A DNA stretch of 64,000 nt, taken from the NCBI RefSeq assembly GCF_001613165.1, contig NZ_BDBV01000027.1:62001-126000 (forward strand). The letters are read 5' to 3'. The DNA is from Nocardia mexicana NBRC 108244 (GTDB lineage: Bacteria > Actinomycetota > Actinomycetes > Mycobacteriales > Mycobacteriaceae). The translations under genes were made by a program, and so were the position numbers. Under the pieces are notes generated by a model, which worked only from the letters and a program-made list of their open reading frames with translations, did no database searches and was not told the DNA's origin. How positions within the stretch are numbered: the first letter of the stretch is position 1; each line of letters begins with the position of its first letter. Shown here piece after piece: positions 48,641 to 59,421 of the stretch.

Positions 48641-48734
48641 TCCGCGACCGAAGCGGAGACGCTGCCGAGCGGGGTCGAATATCATCGACCCCGCCCTGTC
48701 TCACCGGAGCTGAATACCGTTGCGGCATCTACAC

Positions 48735-49916
48735 TCAGGCTCGCACCGGCTCCTCGAGCTCCGGCACCTCGAGTTCCGGCGACGGTTCGGCCACGACGTT
48801 CTCCACCGGCTCGCTCGGCAGCGGCTTGCCCTGCTTCTCCAGCTCCCGCTGCCACCGTTCGAGATTCGGCGGCCGGTAGTCCTCGCAGACCTGGACGGTC
48901 GAGGACAGGTACACCTTCTTGTCCTCCGGCTCCGACATGCGCCGCCAGAAGTCGGCGTAGTACCGCTGACTGCGCGGATTCACCATCAGGCCCAGCAGAT
49001 TCAGGATTCGGTACCCGATCGGCAGCTCGTTGTGCGGCTGCACGGAGTTGTCGAACACGGGGCTGCGCGCGATCAGCTGCTCGAGCCGTTCGCGATCGAA
49101 CTGCAGGCCCTGAACGGCGGCCTCGTCCACCATCCAGCGCAGCGTGATGTCCGACAGCCGGGTATCGGTGTTCCCGCCGCCGATATCGCCGTGCCCGCCC
49201 TTGAACCACACCTGCTTGACCCGGTCGGGACGCTGCTGCTCGACATCCGCCTCGTCGGTGACCTCCCACAGGCAGGGCGCGAAGATGCGGCGGCGCTCAT
49301 CGATCGCCAGCGCCTGCCGCGCGCAGTGCACATGCGGCGACAGCCGCACGTCGTGGAAGCGGTACCGCCACGAGGTCACCCCGGGCACCCCCATCGCGCC
49401 GACGGTGTCGAACACCCCGATGAACTTGATCGGCACCGGGTAGACGCAGTTCTCCTTGCGGAAGTCGGCCCAATGCGGGGGTTCCGGCTCGTCCGGATGC
49501 CGCTTGCGCTCCCGGTAGATCTTCAGCGCCTCCGGGTATCGCTTGTCGATCATCGCCTCCGGCTTCAACAGCCCGAGCCGATGGATCATCCCGGCCACGC
49601 TGCGCGCGGTGTAGGCGCCGCGGCTGAAACCGAAGATGAAGATCTCGTCGCCTGGCTCCCAGTTCAGCGCCAGCTGCCAGTACATGGTGGACACGTTCGC
49701 GTCGAGACCGAGCCCGAACGCGCCCCCGAGCAGCTTGTCGGCCAGGTACCCCTGCGATCCGGGACCGTCGGCGTAGAAAACCCGCTGTCCCACATGTTCG
49801 CCCGTGTCCAGGGTGGTGCCCAGTCGCACCGACTCCGCGATCTTGACGACATTACTTACGGTTGGGTTGCTCTCAGAGCCCCACGTGCCATCACAGCACA
49901 CCACCAGACGTTTCAT
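48735..49916 (-). CDS. DUF2235 alpha/beta hydrolase (Tle1-like phospholipase family)
   Basis: A 393-residue protein starting MKRLVVCCDGTWGSESNPTVSNV, the DUF2235 signature. The nucleophile elbow is FGFSRGAYTARSVAGMI, and VFDTVGAMGVPG and KGGHGDIGGGN (His region) follow. In proteobacteria some members are type VI phospholipase effectors; in actinobacteria, which lack that system, they are free-standing hydrolases of unknown substrate. The C-terminus is a Glu/Pro-rich tail. Confidence 0.88.
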   Translation of the reverse strand: MKRLVVCCDGTWGSESNPTVSNVVKIAESVRLGTTLDTGEHVGQRVFYADGPGSQGYLADKLLGGAFGLGLDANVSTMYWQLALNWEPGDEIFIFGFSRGAYTARSVAGMIHRLGLLKPEAMIDKRYPEALKIYRERKRHPDEPEPPHWADFRKENCVYPVPIKFIGVFDTVGAMGVPGVTSWRYRFHDVRLSPHVHCARQALAIDERRRIFAPCLWEVTDEADVEQQRPDRVKQVWFKGGHGDIGGGNTDTRLSDITLRWMVDEAAVQGLQFDRERLEQLIARSPVFDNSVQPHNELPIGYRILNLLGLMVNPRSQRYYADFWRRMSEPEDKKVYLSSTVQVCEDYRPPNLERWQRELEKQGKPLPSEPVENVVAEPSPELEVPELEEPVRA

Positions 49917-50155
49917 GGACCGATCCTCCCGCCCCGTATTCCACGGATCCTGCGTAGCGAACTACTCGATTCATCGCTGCGAACCCGCGCGGGCGTTAAT
50001 TGTCCCCGCACATTCGTTCCGCCGCAGCCACGATTTCCTCACAATCGCGCCGTCAGGCTAGTGGTTTGCCCGGGCTCACGTCTCCCCGGGCGCGGGTATC
50101 CCGGCATGCGTTCCCCGAGCCGACCGGCATCGTTGCCGAGCCGGACACCGGCCCG

Positions 50156-50473
50156 TCACTCCCGCGCGGGCGGCACCTGGATCGGGGCGCCGTACACGTC
50201 GGCGGCACCGGAGACGAACAGGGGCATCAGCTCGCCGAGCACGATCTCGCGGAAATGGTCGCTGGCCTGGTGTGCCGCCAAAGCGTCTGCGCCGGTGTAT
50301 CTCTCAACGGTCACGTAGTGCTCGGGGCGCTCCACCGAGCGGAACACCTCGAACGACAGGCAGCCCGCCTCGGTCCGGGCGGCCAGCGCGAATTTCTGTA
50401 GTACACGGCCGAATTCGTCGGCGTTGTCGGGGCTGGACGAGGAGGCGGCCACGACGGTGAGCGGAGATTCCAT
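50156..50473 (-). CDS. Antibiotic biosynthesis monooxygenase (ABM) domain protein
   Basis: A 105-residue ABM-fold protein: SPLTVVAASSSSPDNADEFGR, TEAGCLSFEVFRSVERPEHY, VERYTGADALAAHQASDHF. It is related to the YgiN-type quinol oxygenases and a distant paralogue of the gene at 7775. The ATG at 50471-50473 is chosen because the family begins there; a longer open frame upstream has low-complexity sequence. The substrate is unknown. Confidence 0.82.
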   Translation of the reverse strand: MESPLTVVAASSSSPDNADEFGRVLQKFALAARTEAGCLSFEVFRSVERPEHYVTVERYTGADALAAHQASDHFREIVLGELMPLFVSGAADVYGAPIQVPPARE

Positions 50474-50677
50474 GGCTGAACGGTAGGCCGGGGCGGTGGG
50501 TTCGGCGGGCGGTTCGTGAGTAATCACCGCGGTGCCTCGGTTCGGCCTCACACCGATGTCACAGCGGCCGATCGGTGCCGAATCACCAGGCTGGGAAACA
50601 GTTCTCGAGCAGCAACCGGCCTCGGACTCGAACCGGTCAGGGTTCGCGGGTTCGCCTTGTCGGTGAGGTGCCGCGTC

Positions 50678-51814
50678 CTAGGCCGGGGCTGGAGTTGGGC
50701 GGAGCAGGGTGCCGCCGAACAGGCCCTGCAGAGTGCGGGTGGCCACCACAGCCCATGTACCGACCAGAAGTAGGTAGAGCCCGACCGCGGTAACTGCGAA
50801 CAGCACGGCGCCGGTGTGGTGGTAGAGCGCGGTGCTGCCGGTGACGCAGGTGCCGAGCGGGAAGGTGAAGCCCCACCAGGTCAGGTTGAACCGGAGTTCG
50901 CCCGCGCGCAGGGTGCGCACGGTGACCGCCAGTGCCAGCGCCACCCACAGCATCGCGAAGCCCCAGGTGACCACCCCGTAGATGACCGAGAACACCACCA
51001 GGCCCTGGGATTCCAGCGGCGGGAGTGCCATGGGACCGGCGTCGGCGAGCAGCCCCGCCGCCGTGATCGACTGCCCGAGCGGGCCGAGCACGATCCACAG
51101 CGTGGGCACCATGCCCGACGGCGGCGTGCCGAAATGCACCAGCCGCGACCAGATCATGGTGATGGTGACCAGCGCGGCGATCAGGCTGAGCCCGAACATC
51201 GCCAGGCACAGCAGGATCAGCGTGAGCCGCCACTGCCCGGCCGGGGTGTGCGGCACCAGCAGCGCACCCATCGCGGCCGACACCATCGGCGGCACGACCG
51301 GCATCAGCCAGCCGCCGAACGCCGCGTCCGGGTCGATCCGATGCCGGGTGAACATGCGGTACGGCACCACGGCCGCGGTCAGCAATCCGAGCACGGTGCC
51401 CAGCGACCACAGCACCCAGTCCACGGCAACCGCGGCGGTCGTACCGATCACGTCGCTGCCCAGCAGCAGGGTCCCGGCGCCGACGGTCAGCAGCGCCATG
51501 GGCGGTGCGCCGAGGAAGTGCGCCATCACCGGATGGTCCTGATGCCCGCGGGCCAGGGCCGGATAGCGCCGCCAGTGCAGCACGAAGGCACCGGTCAGCA
51601 CGACCAGCAGCGCCGCGGCCAGCGCCCACACCACGATCGCCGCATCCCGCAGCCCCGGAAACTGCAGCGGCAGCCCGGCCGCCGCGTTGGCGACGATCCC
51701 GGTGCCCATCACGGCGGCGAACCAGTTGGGCCCCAGATGCCGCAGGGCATCGCGGGATTCCGCGCGCGCGACACCGGCCGTTCCGGTGGTTCGAAGGCTC
51801 AGGGTTGCGGTCAT
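50678..51814 (-). CDS. TDT-family transporter (TehA/Mae1-like)
   Basis: A 378-residue membrane protein with about ten helices. The opening LGPNWFAAVMGTGIVANAAAGLPLQFPGL is the TDT family signature; a later WWGFTFPLGTCVTGSTAL matches the conserved helix with the pore Phe. TDT proteins carry dicarboxylates, sulfite or anions. The divergent LysR regulator and the known pairing of TDT sulfite exporters with LysR proteins make sulfite or a similar anion possible, but this is unproven. Confidence 0.88.
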   Translation of the reverse strand: MTATLSLRTTGTAGVARAESRDALRHLGPNWFAAVMGTGIVANAAAGLPLQFPGLRDAAIVVWALAAALLVVLTGAFVLHWRRYPALARGHQDHPVMAHFLGAPPMALLTVGAGTLLLGSDVIGTTAAVAVDWVLWSLGTVLGLLTAAVVPYRMFTRHRIDPDAAFGGWLMPVVPPMVSAAMGALLVPHTPAGQWRLTLILLCLAMFGLSLIAALVTITMIWSRLVHFGTPPSGMVPTLWIVLGPLGQSITAAGLLADAGPMALPPLESQGLVVFSVIYGVVTWGFAMLWVALALAVTVRTLRAGELRFNLTWWGFTFPLGTCVTGSTALYHHTGAVLFAVTAVGLYLLLVGTWAVVATRTLQGLFGGTLLRPTPAPA

Positions 51815-51870
51815 GCACTCAGCGTCGCCCCTCCCGGCCACTCCGGGTAGCTGCGCCGTTTCGATGGGTC

Positions 51871-51887
51871 CATAGATCGGTTCTATG
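51871..51887. promoter_or_regulatory. LysR-type binding site
   Basis: CATAGA-TCGGT-TCTATG is an inverted repeat with the T-N11-A geometry expected for LysR regulators. It lies between the divergent TDT transporter and LysR gene, 54 bp before the LysR start. Confidence 0.78.
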
Positions 51888-51940
51888 TCCGGGGGCGACC
51901 CGGTAGCCGCCCCGGGCCGCCCGCTACATAGGCTCACGCT

Positions 51941-52849
51941 ATGCCGCTGTCGCCTCGGGTTCCGGATCTCGCCGCCCTGGATCTGCTGCTGTCGGTGATC
52001 GAGCTGGGCAGCCTGGGCCGCGCCGCGCAGGCGCACGGCATCAGCCAGCCCTCGGCCTCCTCCCGCATTCGTTATCTGGAGAAGCTGGTCGGGGTGCCGG
52101 TGCTGGAACGGACCACGCTGGGGTCGCGGCCCACGGCGGCGGGGGCGCTGATCGCCGAGTGGGCGCGTGCGGTGATCGACGCCGCCGAACAGCTGGACGC
52201 CGGGATCGATACCCTGCGGGCCCAACGGGATTCGAGGTTGCGGGTGGCGGCCAGCCAGACCGTCGCGGAATACCTGTTTCCGGGCTGGCTGACGCGGATG
52301 CGCACCGCCACGCCGGACGCCACGATCGCGCTGGAATCCGGCAACTCGACCGAGGTCTGCGCGGCGGTGCTGGACGGCCACGCCAGTATCGGATTCATCG
52401 AAAGCCCGCGCGCCGCACGAGGTTTGCAGAGCCACCCGGTGGCGCGCGACCACCTGGTGGTCGTCGTGCCGCCGCAGCATCCGTGGGCCCGCCGCGGTGC
52501 GGTGACGCTCGCCGAACTCGCCGCGACGCCGCTGATCCAGCGCGAATCCGGCTCGGGCACCCGGACCTGGTTCGAACGGGCGGTCGCGTCCGGGGCGCCC
52601 GGTACGCAGCCGCGGGTGGCGCTAGAGTTGTCGTCGACGACCGCCATCAAGTCCGCCGTCGCCTCCGGGGTAGGGCCCGCCGTACTCAGCTCGCTCGCCG
52701 TCGCCGCCGAGGTGGCCGCGGGCACCCTGGTGTCCCCGACGATCACCGACGCCGACCTCACCCGCACGCTGCGCGCGATCTGGCCGACCGGTCAGCAGCT
52801 CACCGGACCCGCCCGCGACCTTTATGCCATCGCCCGGCGCCCCACCTGA
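51941..52849 (+). CDS. LysR-family transcriptional regulator
   Basis: A 302-residue LysR protein. The N-terminal winged helix is LSVIELGSLGRAAQAHGISQPSASSRIRYLEKLVGVPVLER; residues about 95-295 form the two-lobed inducer domain, with LRVAASQTVAEYLFPGWL and LSSTTAIKSAVASGVGPAVLS. The type resembles CysB/YeiE-like regulators of anion metabolism. It is divergent from the TDT transporter with a palindrome between them, so it most likely activates the transporter. Confidence 0.92.
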   Translation: MPLSPRVPDLAALDLLLSVIELGSLGRAAQAHGISQPSASSRIRYLEKLVGVPVLERTTLGSRPTAAGALIAEWARAVIDAAEQLDAGIDTLRAQRDSRLRVAASQTVAEYLFPGWLTRMRTATPDATIALESGNSTEVCAAVLDGHASIGFIESPRAARGLQSHPVARDHLVVVVPPQHPWARRGAVTLAELAATPLIQRESGSGTRTWFERAVASGAPGTQPRVALELSSTTAIKSAVASGVGPAVLSSLAVAAEVAAGTLVSPTITDADLTRTLRAIWPTGQQLTGPARDLYAIARRPT

Positions 52850-52888
52850 GCGGAACTGTCGCCCCGGAGTCGGACGGCCCGGCGGGCG

Positions 52889-53347
52889 CTACCCCCGGTA
52901 CTGCTGCACCGAGAACCGCACCTCGCCGGGTTCGGGGATGTGCGCGGCACCGACGGTGACGGTGCCCACGAAGTCGCCGTAGACGCCGGGGCTGAAGATC
53001 GAACCGCGGCCGTCGGTCCCCCAGTAGCCGGGCCCGTTGGCGTGGCGGGTGACCGTACCGGTCTGACCCGTCTCGACGTGGCGCCAGTTCAGGGTCACGT
53101 CCAGCGAGCAGCTGCCGACGCCGTACATGGTGGTGCTGACCGTGAATGCGGCCGAACTCGGATACGCGTTGCCGGTGACCGAGGAGTCGACGACCGCGGC
53201 GCAGGGGCCGTTGGCCAGGGAATACACCCTGGTGAACTTGCCACCGTTGGCCTGCGCGGAAGCCGGTGCGGCAGTGGCGATTACGGTGGCGGCGGCGCCG
53301 AGAGCAGCGGCCGCCAGGGCCGCGCGGGATCCGATCGAACGCATCAT
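52889..53347 (-). CDS. Small secreted protein, unknown
   Basis: A 152-residue protein with a clear signal peptide (RSIGSRAALAAAALGAAATV... ending ASAQA). The mature part is about 118 residues, beta-rich by pattern (GYWGTDGRGSIFSPGVYGDF) with two cysteines at NGPCAAV and GVGSCSLDV that could form a disulfide. No family is recognised. Two ATGs in tandem precede it; the second (53342-53344) is also possible. GGGGGTA stands upstream. Confidence 0.72.
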   Translation of the reverse strand: MMRSIGSRAALAAAALGAAATVIATAAPASAQANGGKFTRVYSLANGPCAAVVDSSVTGNAYPSSAAFTVSTTMYGVGSCSLDVTLNWRHVETGQTGTVTRHANGPGYWGTDGRGSIFSPGVYGDFVGTVTVGAAHIPEPGEVRFSVQQYRG

Positions 53348-53440
53348 TACCCCCAGAATGGTTGGTGATGGTCAAGCCGATACGCCGCGCGACGCTACCA
53401 GTCACACGGTCGCCCCACCACCGCTCTCAGCGGACGGCGG

Positions 53441-54673
53441 CTACACGTACTGCCGATCCTCGGCCCATCTCGTCGGGTTCAGCCTGCCCAGGGCGTACCC
53501 CTTGGCAACCATGGTGTCGGCGATTTCCAGGGCGATGAGCCGGTACACGGCCTCGGTGGGGTGGGCCGCGTCGGTCGTGGTGAAGAAATTGCGCGCCTCC
53601 GCCATTTCTTGCGTATCCTCGCCGGAGCCACCGTATTTCACGGTCAACTTGTCGAGCTGGGCCTTCGACCGCAGGCCGAAATCCGTCGGATGGGTGGCGA
53701 CATACCGCAGCCGCTCGTACATCGGGACGAAGGTCATATTCTGCGGTAGGACACCGTTCTCGGTCTCCTGCCAGCCCGCCGTGGCGACGCTGCGAAGGAG
53801 TTTGTTGAATCTGACCGTCAGATCCACGTACTGCTTCACCAGGGCCAGTTTTCCCGCCGCCTTCAAGGCCACGATCCGCGGTGCGATATTCGGATCCGGG
53901 AGGCTCAGGAACAGGAAATGCTGCTTATGGCTTTCGTCGGGGAACGCGGCGACGATGCGGTTGCACAGTTTGACGACGTCGTAGACCATCGGCAGTACAC
54001 CCTCGCCCTTGGTCGCCCCCTCCAGGGCCTTGCCGAGGATGTATTCGGGATTGTGCTCGGCCAGCAGCGGCGTGTGCTCGTCCGCCGGGACCTTCTTGTA
54101 GAGCGGCTCCAGCGTCGCGACATCCGCGGGCGCCTTGTCGTAGACGCGCTCCATACCCGCGTCGGTATCCGCCCGGTTGCAGGTGACGATGTCGTTCAGG
54201 CCGATCCAGACGATGTGCAGCGTATCGCCGGTGAACTTGGCCCCCAACTTCTTTCGCTGATCGAGGTATTGGTCGCACTGCGCGCTGAGGTAGGACAGCG
54301 CCCCACCCTTGGCCAGCACGTCCGATGCCGCCACGGCGCCGCCCTTGGCCAGATTGGCGTAGCACACCAGCGGCCCGTCCTTGACCGAGTTGGACAGCGG
54401 GATCAGCGATTGATCGGTGAGCGTCTGGTATTTCTTGGAGTTCTTCTTCGTCGTCGCGGCGTCCAGGGCAACCAGTTTGTCCGAGCCCACCCATTCGTAC
54501 ATGTAATCGGTCCAATTTCGCCCGTCGCTGTAGCGACCGGTCTCATTGGTTGTCATCGCACCCGTGGTCTTGGCGACCATTCCGAGGTAGGTGTCGTTCA
54601 TGATCCCGATGTCGGAAAGGCTGTCGCCGAAGACGATCAAATTCTGCAGGGGAACGACGCGTGGCTGTGTCAT
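53441..54673 (-). CDS. SGNH/GDSL-type hydrolase
   Basis: A 410-residue lipase/esterase of the GDSL thermolabile-hemolysin type. Block I LIVFGDSLSDIG holds the nucleophile Ser, block III is HIVWIGLNDIV (GxND), and block V TDAAHPTEAVY holds the Asp-His pair. There is no N-terminal signal peptide, although relatives are usually secreted, and it is Lys-rich for this genome. The substrate is probably a lipid ester; this is unverified. Confidence 0.88.
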   Translation of the reverse strand: MTQPRVVPLQNLIVFGDSLSDIGIMNDTYLGMVAKTTGAMTTNETGRYSDGRNWTDYMYEWVGSDKLVALDAATTKKNSKKYQTLTDQSLIPLSNSVKDGPLVCYANLAKGGAVAASDVLAKGGALSYLSAQCDQYLDQRKKLGAKFTGDTLHIVWIGLNDIVTCNRADTDAGMERVYDKAPADVATLEPLYKKVPADEHTPLLAEHNPEYILGKALEGATKGEGVLPMVYDVVKLCNRIVAAFPDESHKQHFLFLSLPDPNIAPRIVALKAAGKLALVKQYVDLTVRFNKLLRSVATAGWQETENGVLPQNMTFVPMYERLRYVATHPTDFGLRSKAQLDKLTVKYGGSGEDTQEMAEARNFFTTTDAAHPTEAVYRLIALEIADTMVAKGYALGRLNPTRWAEDRQYV

Positions 54674-55113
54674 GACATGCTCCGTGAATGCGTGGCCGAA
54701 AGGCCGCGCAAAGTGATATTGAAAGAGGATCGACGGCGTAGGAACTGACCCCGACTCCCCGCTGAGATCGGGCTACTGGAAACCGCCGATCGATCAGAAG
54801 GCTACTCGCGTCCCGACCACCGTTCGTCGGGTTCTGTATGGATACGGAAAATTTCGGGTTTGCGGTCGGCAAACGCCCTGGGGGGTCGTACACGACCCCT
54901 GCGCTGCGGGCGTACGACCGCCGCGCGACTGCGTACCGCAACCCGCGAGCGGCCCCGAGGCGCCCGGATCGGGGTCGCCCACGCACGAGCCCGGCGTCCG
55001 CCGCCCGCCCGCCGGTCACCCTCCGACACGACTTCACCGCTACCACATGCGCTTTCGCGTGAGGGTCACCCAGATCCCCGTTTCTTGTCGGTGGCGGGGC
55101 ATAATCTCAAGCC
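54674..55113. other. 440-bp gap upstream of dnaE with two palindromes
   Basis: No convincing gene is seen. GTTTGC-N5-GCAAAC lies at 54858-54874 and GGGGTCGT-AC-ACGACCCC at 54882-54899. A plus-strand frame from 54838 is open but has no ribosome site. A -10-like CATAAT at 55100-55105 lies just before the dnaE GTG, which would make that transcript nearly leaderless. The left part should hold the promoter of the GDSL hydrolase. Confidence 0.5.
54882..54899. promoter_or_regulatory. 18-bp palindrome upstream of dnaE
   Basis: GGGGTCGT-AC-ACGACCCC has perfect 8-bp arms. It may be an operator or a hairpin. It stands about 215 bp before dnaE and 210 bp before the divergent GDSL gene, so its target is unclear. 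Confidence 0.5.
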
Positions 55114-58100
55114 GTGTCAGCCTCGGGATTCGTTCACCTCCACAACCACACCGAGTACTCGATGCTCGACGGCGCGGCGAAGATCACGCCGCTGTTCAAG
55201 GAGGCCGAGCGGCTCGGCATGACCGCGGTCGGCATGTCCGACCACGGCAATATGTACGGCGCCTCGGAGTTCTACAACTCGGCGAAGAAGCAGGGCATCA
55301 AGCCGATCATCGGCATCGAGGCCTACATCGCCCCCGCCTCCCGATTCGAGACCAAGCGCATCCAGTGGGGCGACCCCAGCCAGAAGAGCGACGACGTGTC
55401 CGGCTCGGGCGCCTACACGCACATGACCATGGTCGCCGAGAACGCGACCGGCCTGCGCAACCTGTTCAAGCTGTCGTCACTGGCCTCCATCGAGGGCCAG
55501 CTCGGCAAGTGGGCGCGCATGGACGAGGAGATCATCGCCCAGTACGCCGAGGGCATCATCGCGACCACCGGCTGCCCCTCCGGCGAGGTGCAGACCCGGC
55601 TGCGGCTGGGCCACGAGCGCGAGGCACTGGAGGCCGCGGCCAAGTGGCAGGAGATCTTCGGCAAGGAGAACTTCTTCCTGGAGCTGATGGACCACGGGCT
55701 GTCCATCGAGACCCGGGTGCGCGAGGGCCTGCTCGAGATCGGTAAGAAGCTCGATATCCCGCCGCTGGCCACCAACGACTGCCACTACGTGCACGAGTCC
55801 GACGCCACCAATCACGAGGCGCTGCTGTGCATTCAGACCGGTAAGACGCTGTCGGATCCGAACCGGTTCAAGTTCGGCGGCAGCGGCTACTACCTGAAGT
55901 CGGCCGAGGAGATGCGCGCCCTCTGGGCCGAGGTCCCCGACGCCTGCGACAACACGGTCCTCATCGGCGAGCGCGTGCAGTCCTACGAAGAGGTGTGGGC
56001 CCACCGCGACCGCATGCCGATCTTCCCGGTCCCCCAGGGCGAGGACCAGGCCAGCTGGCTGCGCCACGAGGTCATGCGCGGGCTGGAGCGGCGGTTCCCG
56101 GGCGGCGTGGGCCAGGAGTACATCGACCGCGCCGAGTTCGAGCTCAACGTCATCATCCAGATGGGCTTCCCGGCGTACTTCCTCGTCGTCGGCGACCTGA
56201 TCAACCACGCCAAGGAGGTCGGCATCCGGGTCGGCCCGGGCCGTGGTTCGGCGGCCGGATCGCTGGTCGCCTTCGCCATGGGGATCACGAACCTGGACCC
56301 GATCCCGCACGGTCTGCTGTTCGAGCGCTTCCTCAATCCGGAGCGCGTGTCGATGCCCGATATCGATATCGACTTCGACGATCGCCGCCGCGGTGAGATG
56401 GTCCGCTACGCCACCGAGAAGTGGGGCAGCGACAAGGTCGCCCAGGTGATCACCTTCGGCACCATTAAAACCAAGGCGGCGCTGAAGGATTCGGCGCGCG
56501 TGCAGTTCGGCCAGCCGGGCTTCGCCATCGCCGACCAGATCTCCAAGGCGCTGCCGCCGCCGATCATGGCCAAGGACATTCCGCTGTCGGGAATCATGGA
56601 TCCCGAGCACGAGCGGTACAAGGAGGCCACCGAGGTCCGGGAACTGATCAACACCAACCCGGACGTCAACAAGATCTACGAGACCGCCCGCGGCCTGGAG
56701 GGCCTGATCCGCAACGCGGGCGTGCACGCCTGCGCGGTCATCATGTCCTCCGAGCCGCTCATGGACGCGATCCCGCTGTGGAAGCGTGCCCAGGACGGGG
56801 CGATCATCACCGGCTGGGACTACCCGTCCTGCGAGGCCATCGGCCTGCTGAAGATGGATTTCCTGGGCCTGCGCAACCTCACCGTGATCGGTGACTGCCT
56901 GGAGAACGTCAAGTCCAACCGCGGCATCGACCTGGACCTGGAGAACCTGCCGCTCGAGGACACGGCCACCTACGAGCTGCTCGCCCGCGGCGACACCCTC
57001 GGCGTGTTCCAGCTCGACGGCGGCGCCATGCGCGACCTGCTGCGCCGCATGCAGCCCACCGGCTTCGAGGACATCGTCGCCGTGCTCGCGCTGTACCGCC
57101 CCGGCCCGATGGGCATGAACGCCCACAACGACTACGCCGACCGCAAGAACGGGCGGCAAGAGGTCAAGCCCATCCATCCGGAGCTGGAAGAGCCGCTGAA
57201 GGACATCCTGGCCGACACGTTCGGTTTGATCGTGTACCAGGAGCAGATCATGCAGATCGCGCAGAAGGTGGCCGGGTACTCGCTCGGCCGAGCCGATATT
57301 CTGCGCCGCGCCATGGGCAAGAAGAAGGCCGAGGTCCTGGAGGCCGAGTTCGAGGGCTTCGAAAAGGGCATGCAGGACAACGGCTATTCCAAGGCGGCCA
57401 TCAAGGCGCTGTGGGACACCATCCTCCCGTTCGCCGGGTACGCGTTCAACAAGTCGCACGCCGCCGGCTACGGCCTGGTGTCGTTCTGGACCGCGTATCT
57501 CAAGGCCAACTACAAGGCCGAGTACATGGCGGGCCTGCTCACCTCCGTCGGCGACGACAAGGACAAGGCCGCGGTCTATCTGGCCGACTGCCGCCGCCTC
57601 GGCATCCAGGTGCTGCCGCCCGATGTCAACGAGTCCGAGAACAACTTCGCCTCGGTCGGCAACGACATCCGCTTCGGCATGGGCGCGGTGCGCAACGTCG
57701 GCACGAACGTGGTGGCCTCGATCATCGCGGCGCGCAAGGAGAAGTCGAAGTTCACCGACTTCTCCGACTACCTGAACAAGATCGATGCCATCGCTTGCAC
57801 CAAGAAGGTCACCGAATCCCTGATCAAGGCGGGCGCTTTCGATTCGCTCGGGCATCCGCGCAAGGGCCTGATGCTGGTGCACTCCGATGCGATCGATTCG
57901 GTGATGGCCACCAAGAAGGCCGAGGCGATCGGCCAGTTCGACCTGTTCGGCGGCCTGGACGACGGCGACGACACCGTGTCGTCGGTCTTCGACGTCAAGG
58001 TGCCCGACGAGGAATGGGATACCAAGCACAAGCTCGCGCTGGAGCGGGAGATGCTCGGCCTGTACGTCTCCGGGCATCCGCTCGACGGTGTGGCGCACGT

Positions 58101-58656
58101 GCTGGCCGCGCAGACCGACACGCCGATCCCGAGCATCCTCGACGGCGATGTGAAGGACGGCGCGCAGATCACCATCGGCGGCATCCTCGCCTCGGTCACC
58201 CGCCGCATCAACAAGAACGGCATGGCCTGGGCCTCCGCACAACTGGAGGACCTCACCGGTGGTATCGAGGTGCTGTTCTTCCCGCAGGCCTACTCGGTGT
58301 ACGGCATGGACGTCGTCGAGGACGCGGTGGTGCTGGTGAAGGCCCGGGTCTCGGTGCGCGACGACCGCATCTCGCTGATCGCCAACGATCTGGCGGTGCC
58401 GGACCTGTCCTCGATCGGCGTGGAAAAGCCGCTGGCCGTGACGATTCCGACGCGCCTGTGCACCCCCGACAAGATCGGCGCGCTCAAGCGGGTGCTGTCG
58501 AGCCACCCCGGCACCGCCGACGTGCACATCCGCCACCTCGGCTCCCGCGAGAAGACGACGATGCTCCGGGTCGCCGACAACCTGCGCGTCTCACCGTCCT
58601 CGGCCCTGATGGGCGATTTGAAGGCACTGCTCGGCCCCGGCTGCCTGACGAGCTAG
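55114..58656 (+). CDS. dnaE: DNA polymerase III alpha subunit
   Basis: An 1180-residue replicative polymerase (DnaE1 type). The N-terminal PHP domain (about 1-280) keeps metal-binding residues ([19 protein letters not shown]), which in mycobacteria act as the proofreading exonuclease. The palm holds the catalytic Asp residues in [16 protein letters not shown] near residue 418. A helix-hairpin region and an OB fold ([14 protein letters not shown], about 1020) follow. The GTG at 55114 is the start; the -10-like CATAAT nearby suggests a very short leader. Confidence 0.97.
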   Translation: MSASGFVHLHNHTEYSMLDGAAKITPLFKEAERLGMTAVGMSDHGNMYGASEFYNSAKKQGIKPIIGIEAYIAPASRFETKRIQWGDPSQKSDDVSGSGAYTHMTMVAENATGLRNLFKLSSLASIEGQLGKWARMDEEIIAQYAEGIIATTGCPSGEVQTRLRLGHEREALEAAAKWQEIFGKENFFLELMDHGLSIETRVREGLLEIGKKLDIPPLATNDCHYVHESDATNHEALLCIQTGKTLSDPNRFKFGGSGYYLKSAEEMRALWAEVPDACDNTVLIGERVQSYEEVWAHRDRMPIFPVPQGEDQASWLRHEVMRGLERRFPGGVGQEYIDRAEFELNVIIQMGFPAYFLVVGDLINHAKEVGIRVGPGRGSAAGSLVAFAMGITNLDPIPHGLLFERFLNPERVSMPDIDIDFDDRRRGEMVRYATEKWGSDKVAQVITFGTIKTKAALKDSARVQFGQPGFAIADQISKALPPPIMAKDIPLSGIMDPEHERYKEATEVRELINTNPDVNKIYETARGLEGLIRNAGVHACAVIMSSEPLMDAIPLWKRAQDGAIITGWDYPSCEAIGLLKMDFLGLRNLTVIGDCLENVKSNRGIDLDLENLPLEDTATYELLARGDTLGVFQLDGGAMRDLLRRMQPTGFEDIVAVLALYRPGPMGMNAHNDYADRKNGRQEVKPIHPELEEPLKDILADTFGLIVYQEQIMQIAQKVAGYSLGRADILRRAMGKKKAEVLEAEFEGFEKGMQDNGYSKAAIKALWDTILPFAGYAFNKSHAAGYGLVSFWTAYLKANYKAEYMAGLLTSVGDDKDKAAVYLADCRRLGIQVLPPDVNESENNFASVGNDIRFGMGAVRNVGTNVVASIIAARKEKSKFTDFSDYLNKIDAIACTKKVTESLIKAGAFDSLGHPRKGLMLVHSDAIDSVMATKKAEAIGQFDLFGGLDDGDDTVSSVFDVKVPDEEWDTKHKLALEREMLGLYVSGHPLDGVAHVLAAQTDTPIPSILDGDVKDGAQITIGGILASVTRRINKNGMAWASAQLEDLTGGIEVLFFPQAYSVYGMDVVEDAVVLVKARVSVRDDRISLIANDLAVPDLSSIGVEKPLAVTIPTRLCTPDKIGALKRVLSSHPGTADVHIRHLGSREKTTMLRVADNLRVSPSSALMGDLKALLGPGCLTS

Positions 58657-58690
58657 CGGCACAGCCGATTCCGGGTCCCCGGCCCCGGAG

Positions 58691-59299
58691 TCACAACCAG
58701 GTCGATTCGCCGAAAACCGCTCCGCTGTCGTCGACTTCGGCGGACTTGGCGTACAGGTAGGTGAACTGCCTGATGGTGACGGGTCCGCTGCAGGCGTTCA
58801 CCACTATGTGGAAGTCGCGCGTCACGATCTGCACGTCCTTGCCGGGAATGAGCTCCTTCTCCGCGACCGCAAGTTCCTTGACCTCGCCCGGAGTGAGGTT
58901 CACCGTCGCTACCAGGCCGGGGTCGACCAGGGCGTGCGGAATCGGCGTCTGCGCCCCTTCGATGCCGGTTTCGAGATCGGGCATGACACCCACATTTCCG
59001 GCGCCGATCGCGACCGCGCACCCGACGTGGTAGCCGGTCTTCAGCTTGCCTCCCGCCGGTCCGTCGATGCGGCCGTAGGTGACGTTGCCGACCAGTGCCT
59101 CGCGCGTGGTGCCCATCATGTTCAGCGGCGGGATCCGGTTGACGGTCTCGTCGCGGCTGCCGACGGTGAAACTGCCGAACGGCGAGGGGAAGGTCTTCTC
59201 GTGCGGGGGCAGCGATTCGGGCTCCGCAGCCGCGATCGGCGCACTCACCACGACCGCGGCCGCAGCGGCGAGGCACACCTTCCACAGGACACACGACAT
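58691..59299 (-). CDS. MspA-family porin
   Basis: A 202-residue protein with a signal peptide (VLWKVCLAAAAAVVVSAPIAAA, processed near residue 25). The mature part has the MspA pattern: an early GSFTVGSRDETVNRIPPLN, VGNVTYGRIDG, TGYHVGCAVAIG and a C-terminal VVNACSGPVTIRQFTYLYA. MspA proteins form octameric channels in the mycolate outer membrane. Its presence supports assignment to a mycolic-acid organism. It converges on dnaE. Confidence 0.92.
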   Translation of the reverse strand: MSCVLWKVCLAAAAAVVVSAPIAAAEPESLPPHEKTFPSPFGSFTVGSRDETVNRIPPLNMMGTTREALVGNVTYGRIDGPAGGKLKTGYHVGCAVAIGAGNVGVMPDLETGIEGAQTPIPHALVDPGLVATVNLTPGEVKELAVAEKELIPGKDVQIVTRDFHIVVNACSGPVTIRQFTYLYAKSAEVDDSGAVFGESTWL

Positions 59300-59421
59300 G
59301 GGCCGGACATTAGTAGCTGGAGGCTATTTCCCCTGTACGACACACACAGAGGTGTCCTAGCTGAGACGTGTGCGCACACATGGGCCACGATCCGGCCCCC
59401 GCGTTCGCCTCGCCGGAGCAA

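Noticed and set aside
45286..48879. Very long plus-strand open frame (about 1200 codons) across treY and the protease gene
   Set aside because: It lies out of frame inside treY and the serine protease, both strongly recognisable; long shadow frames are expected at this GC content.
54838..55062. Plus-strand ORF of 74 codons upstream of dnaE
   Set aside because: No ribosome site, spans two palindromes, and turns into Arg/Pro-rich low-complexity sequence.
55477..58536. Minus-strand open frame of over 1000 codons opposite dnaE
   Set aside because: It mirrors the codon bias of dnaE, and its composition (His/Gly/Asp/Val-rich) is typical of antisense reading; no ribosome site or domain.
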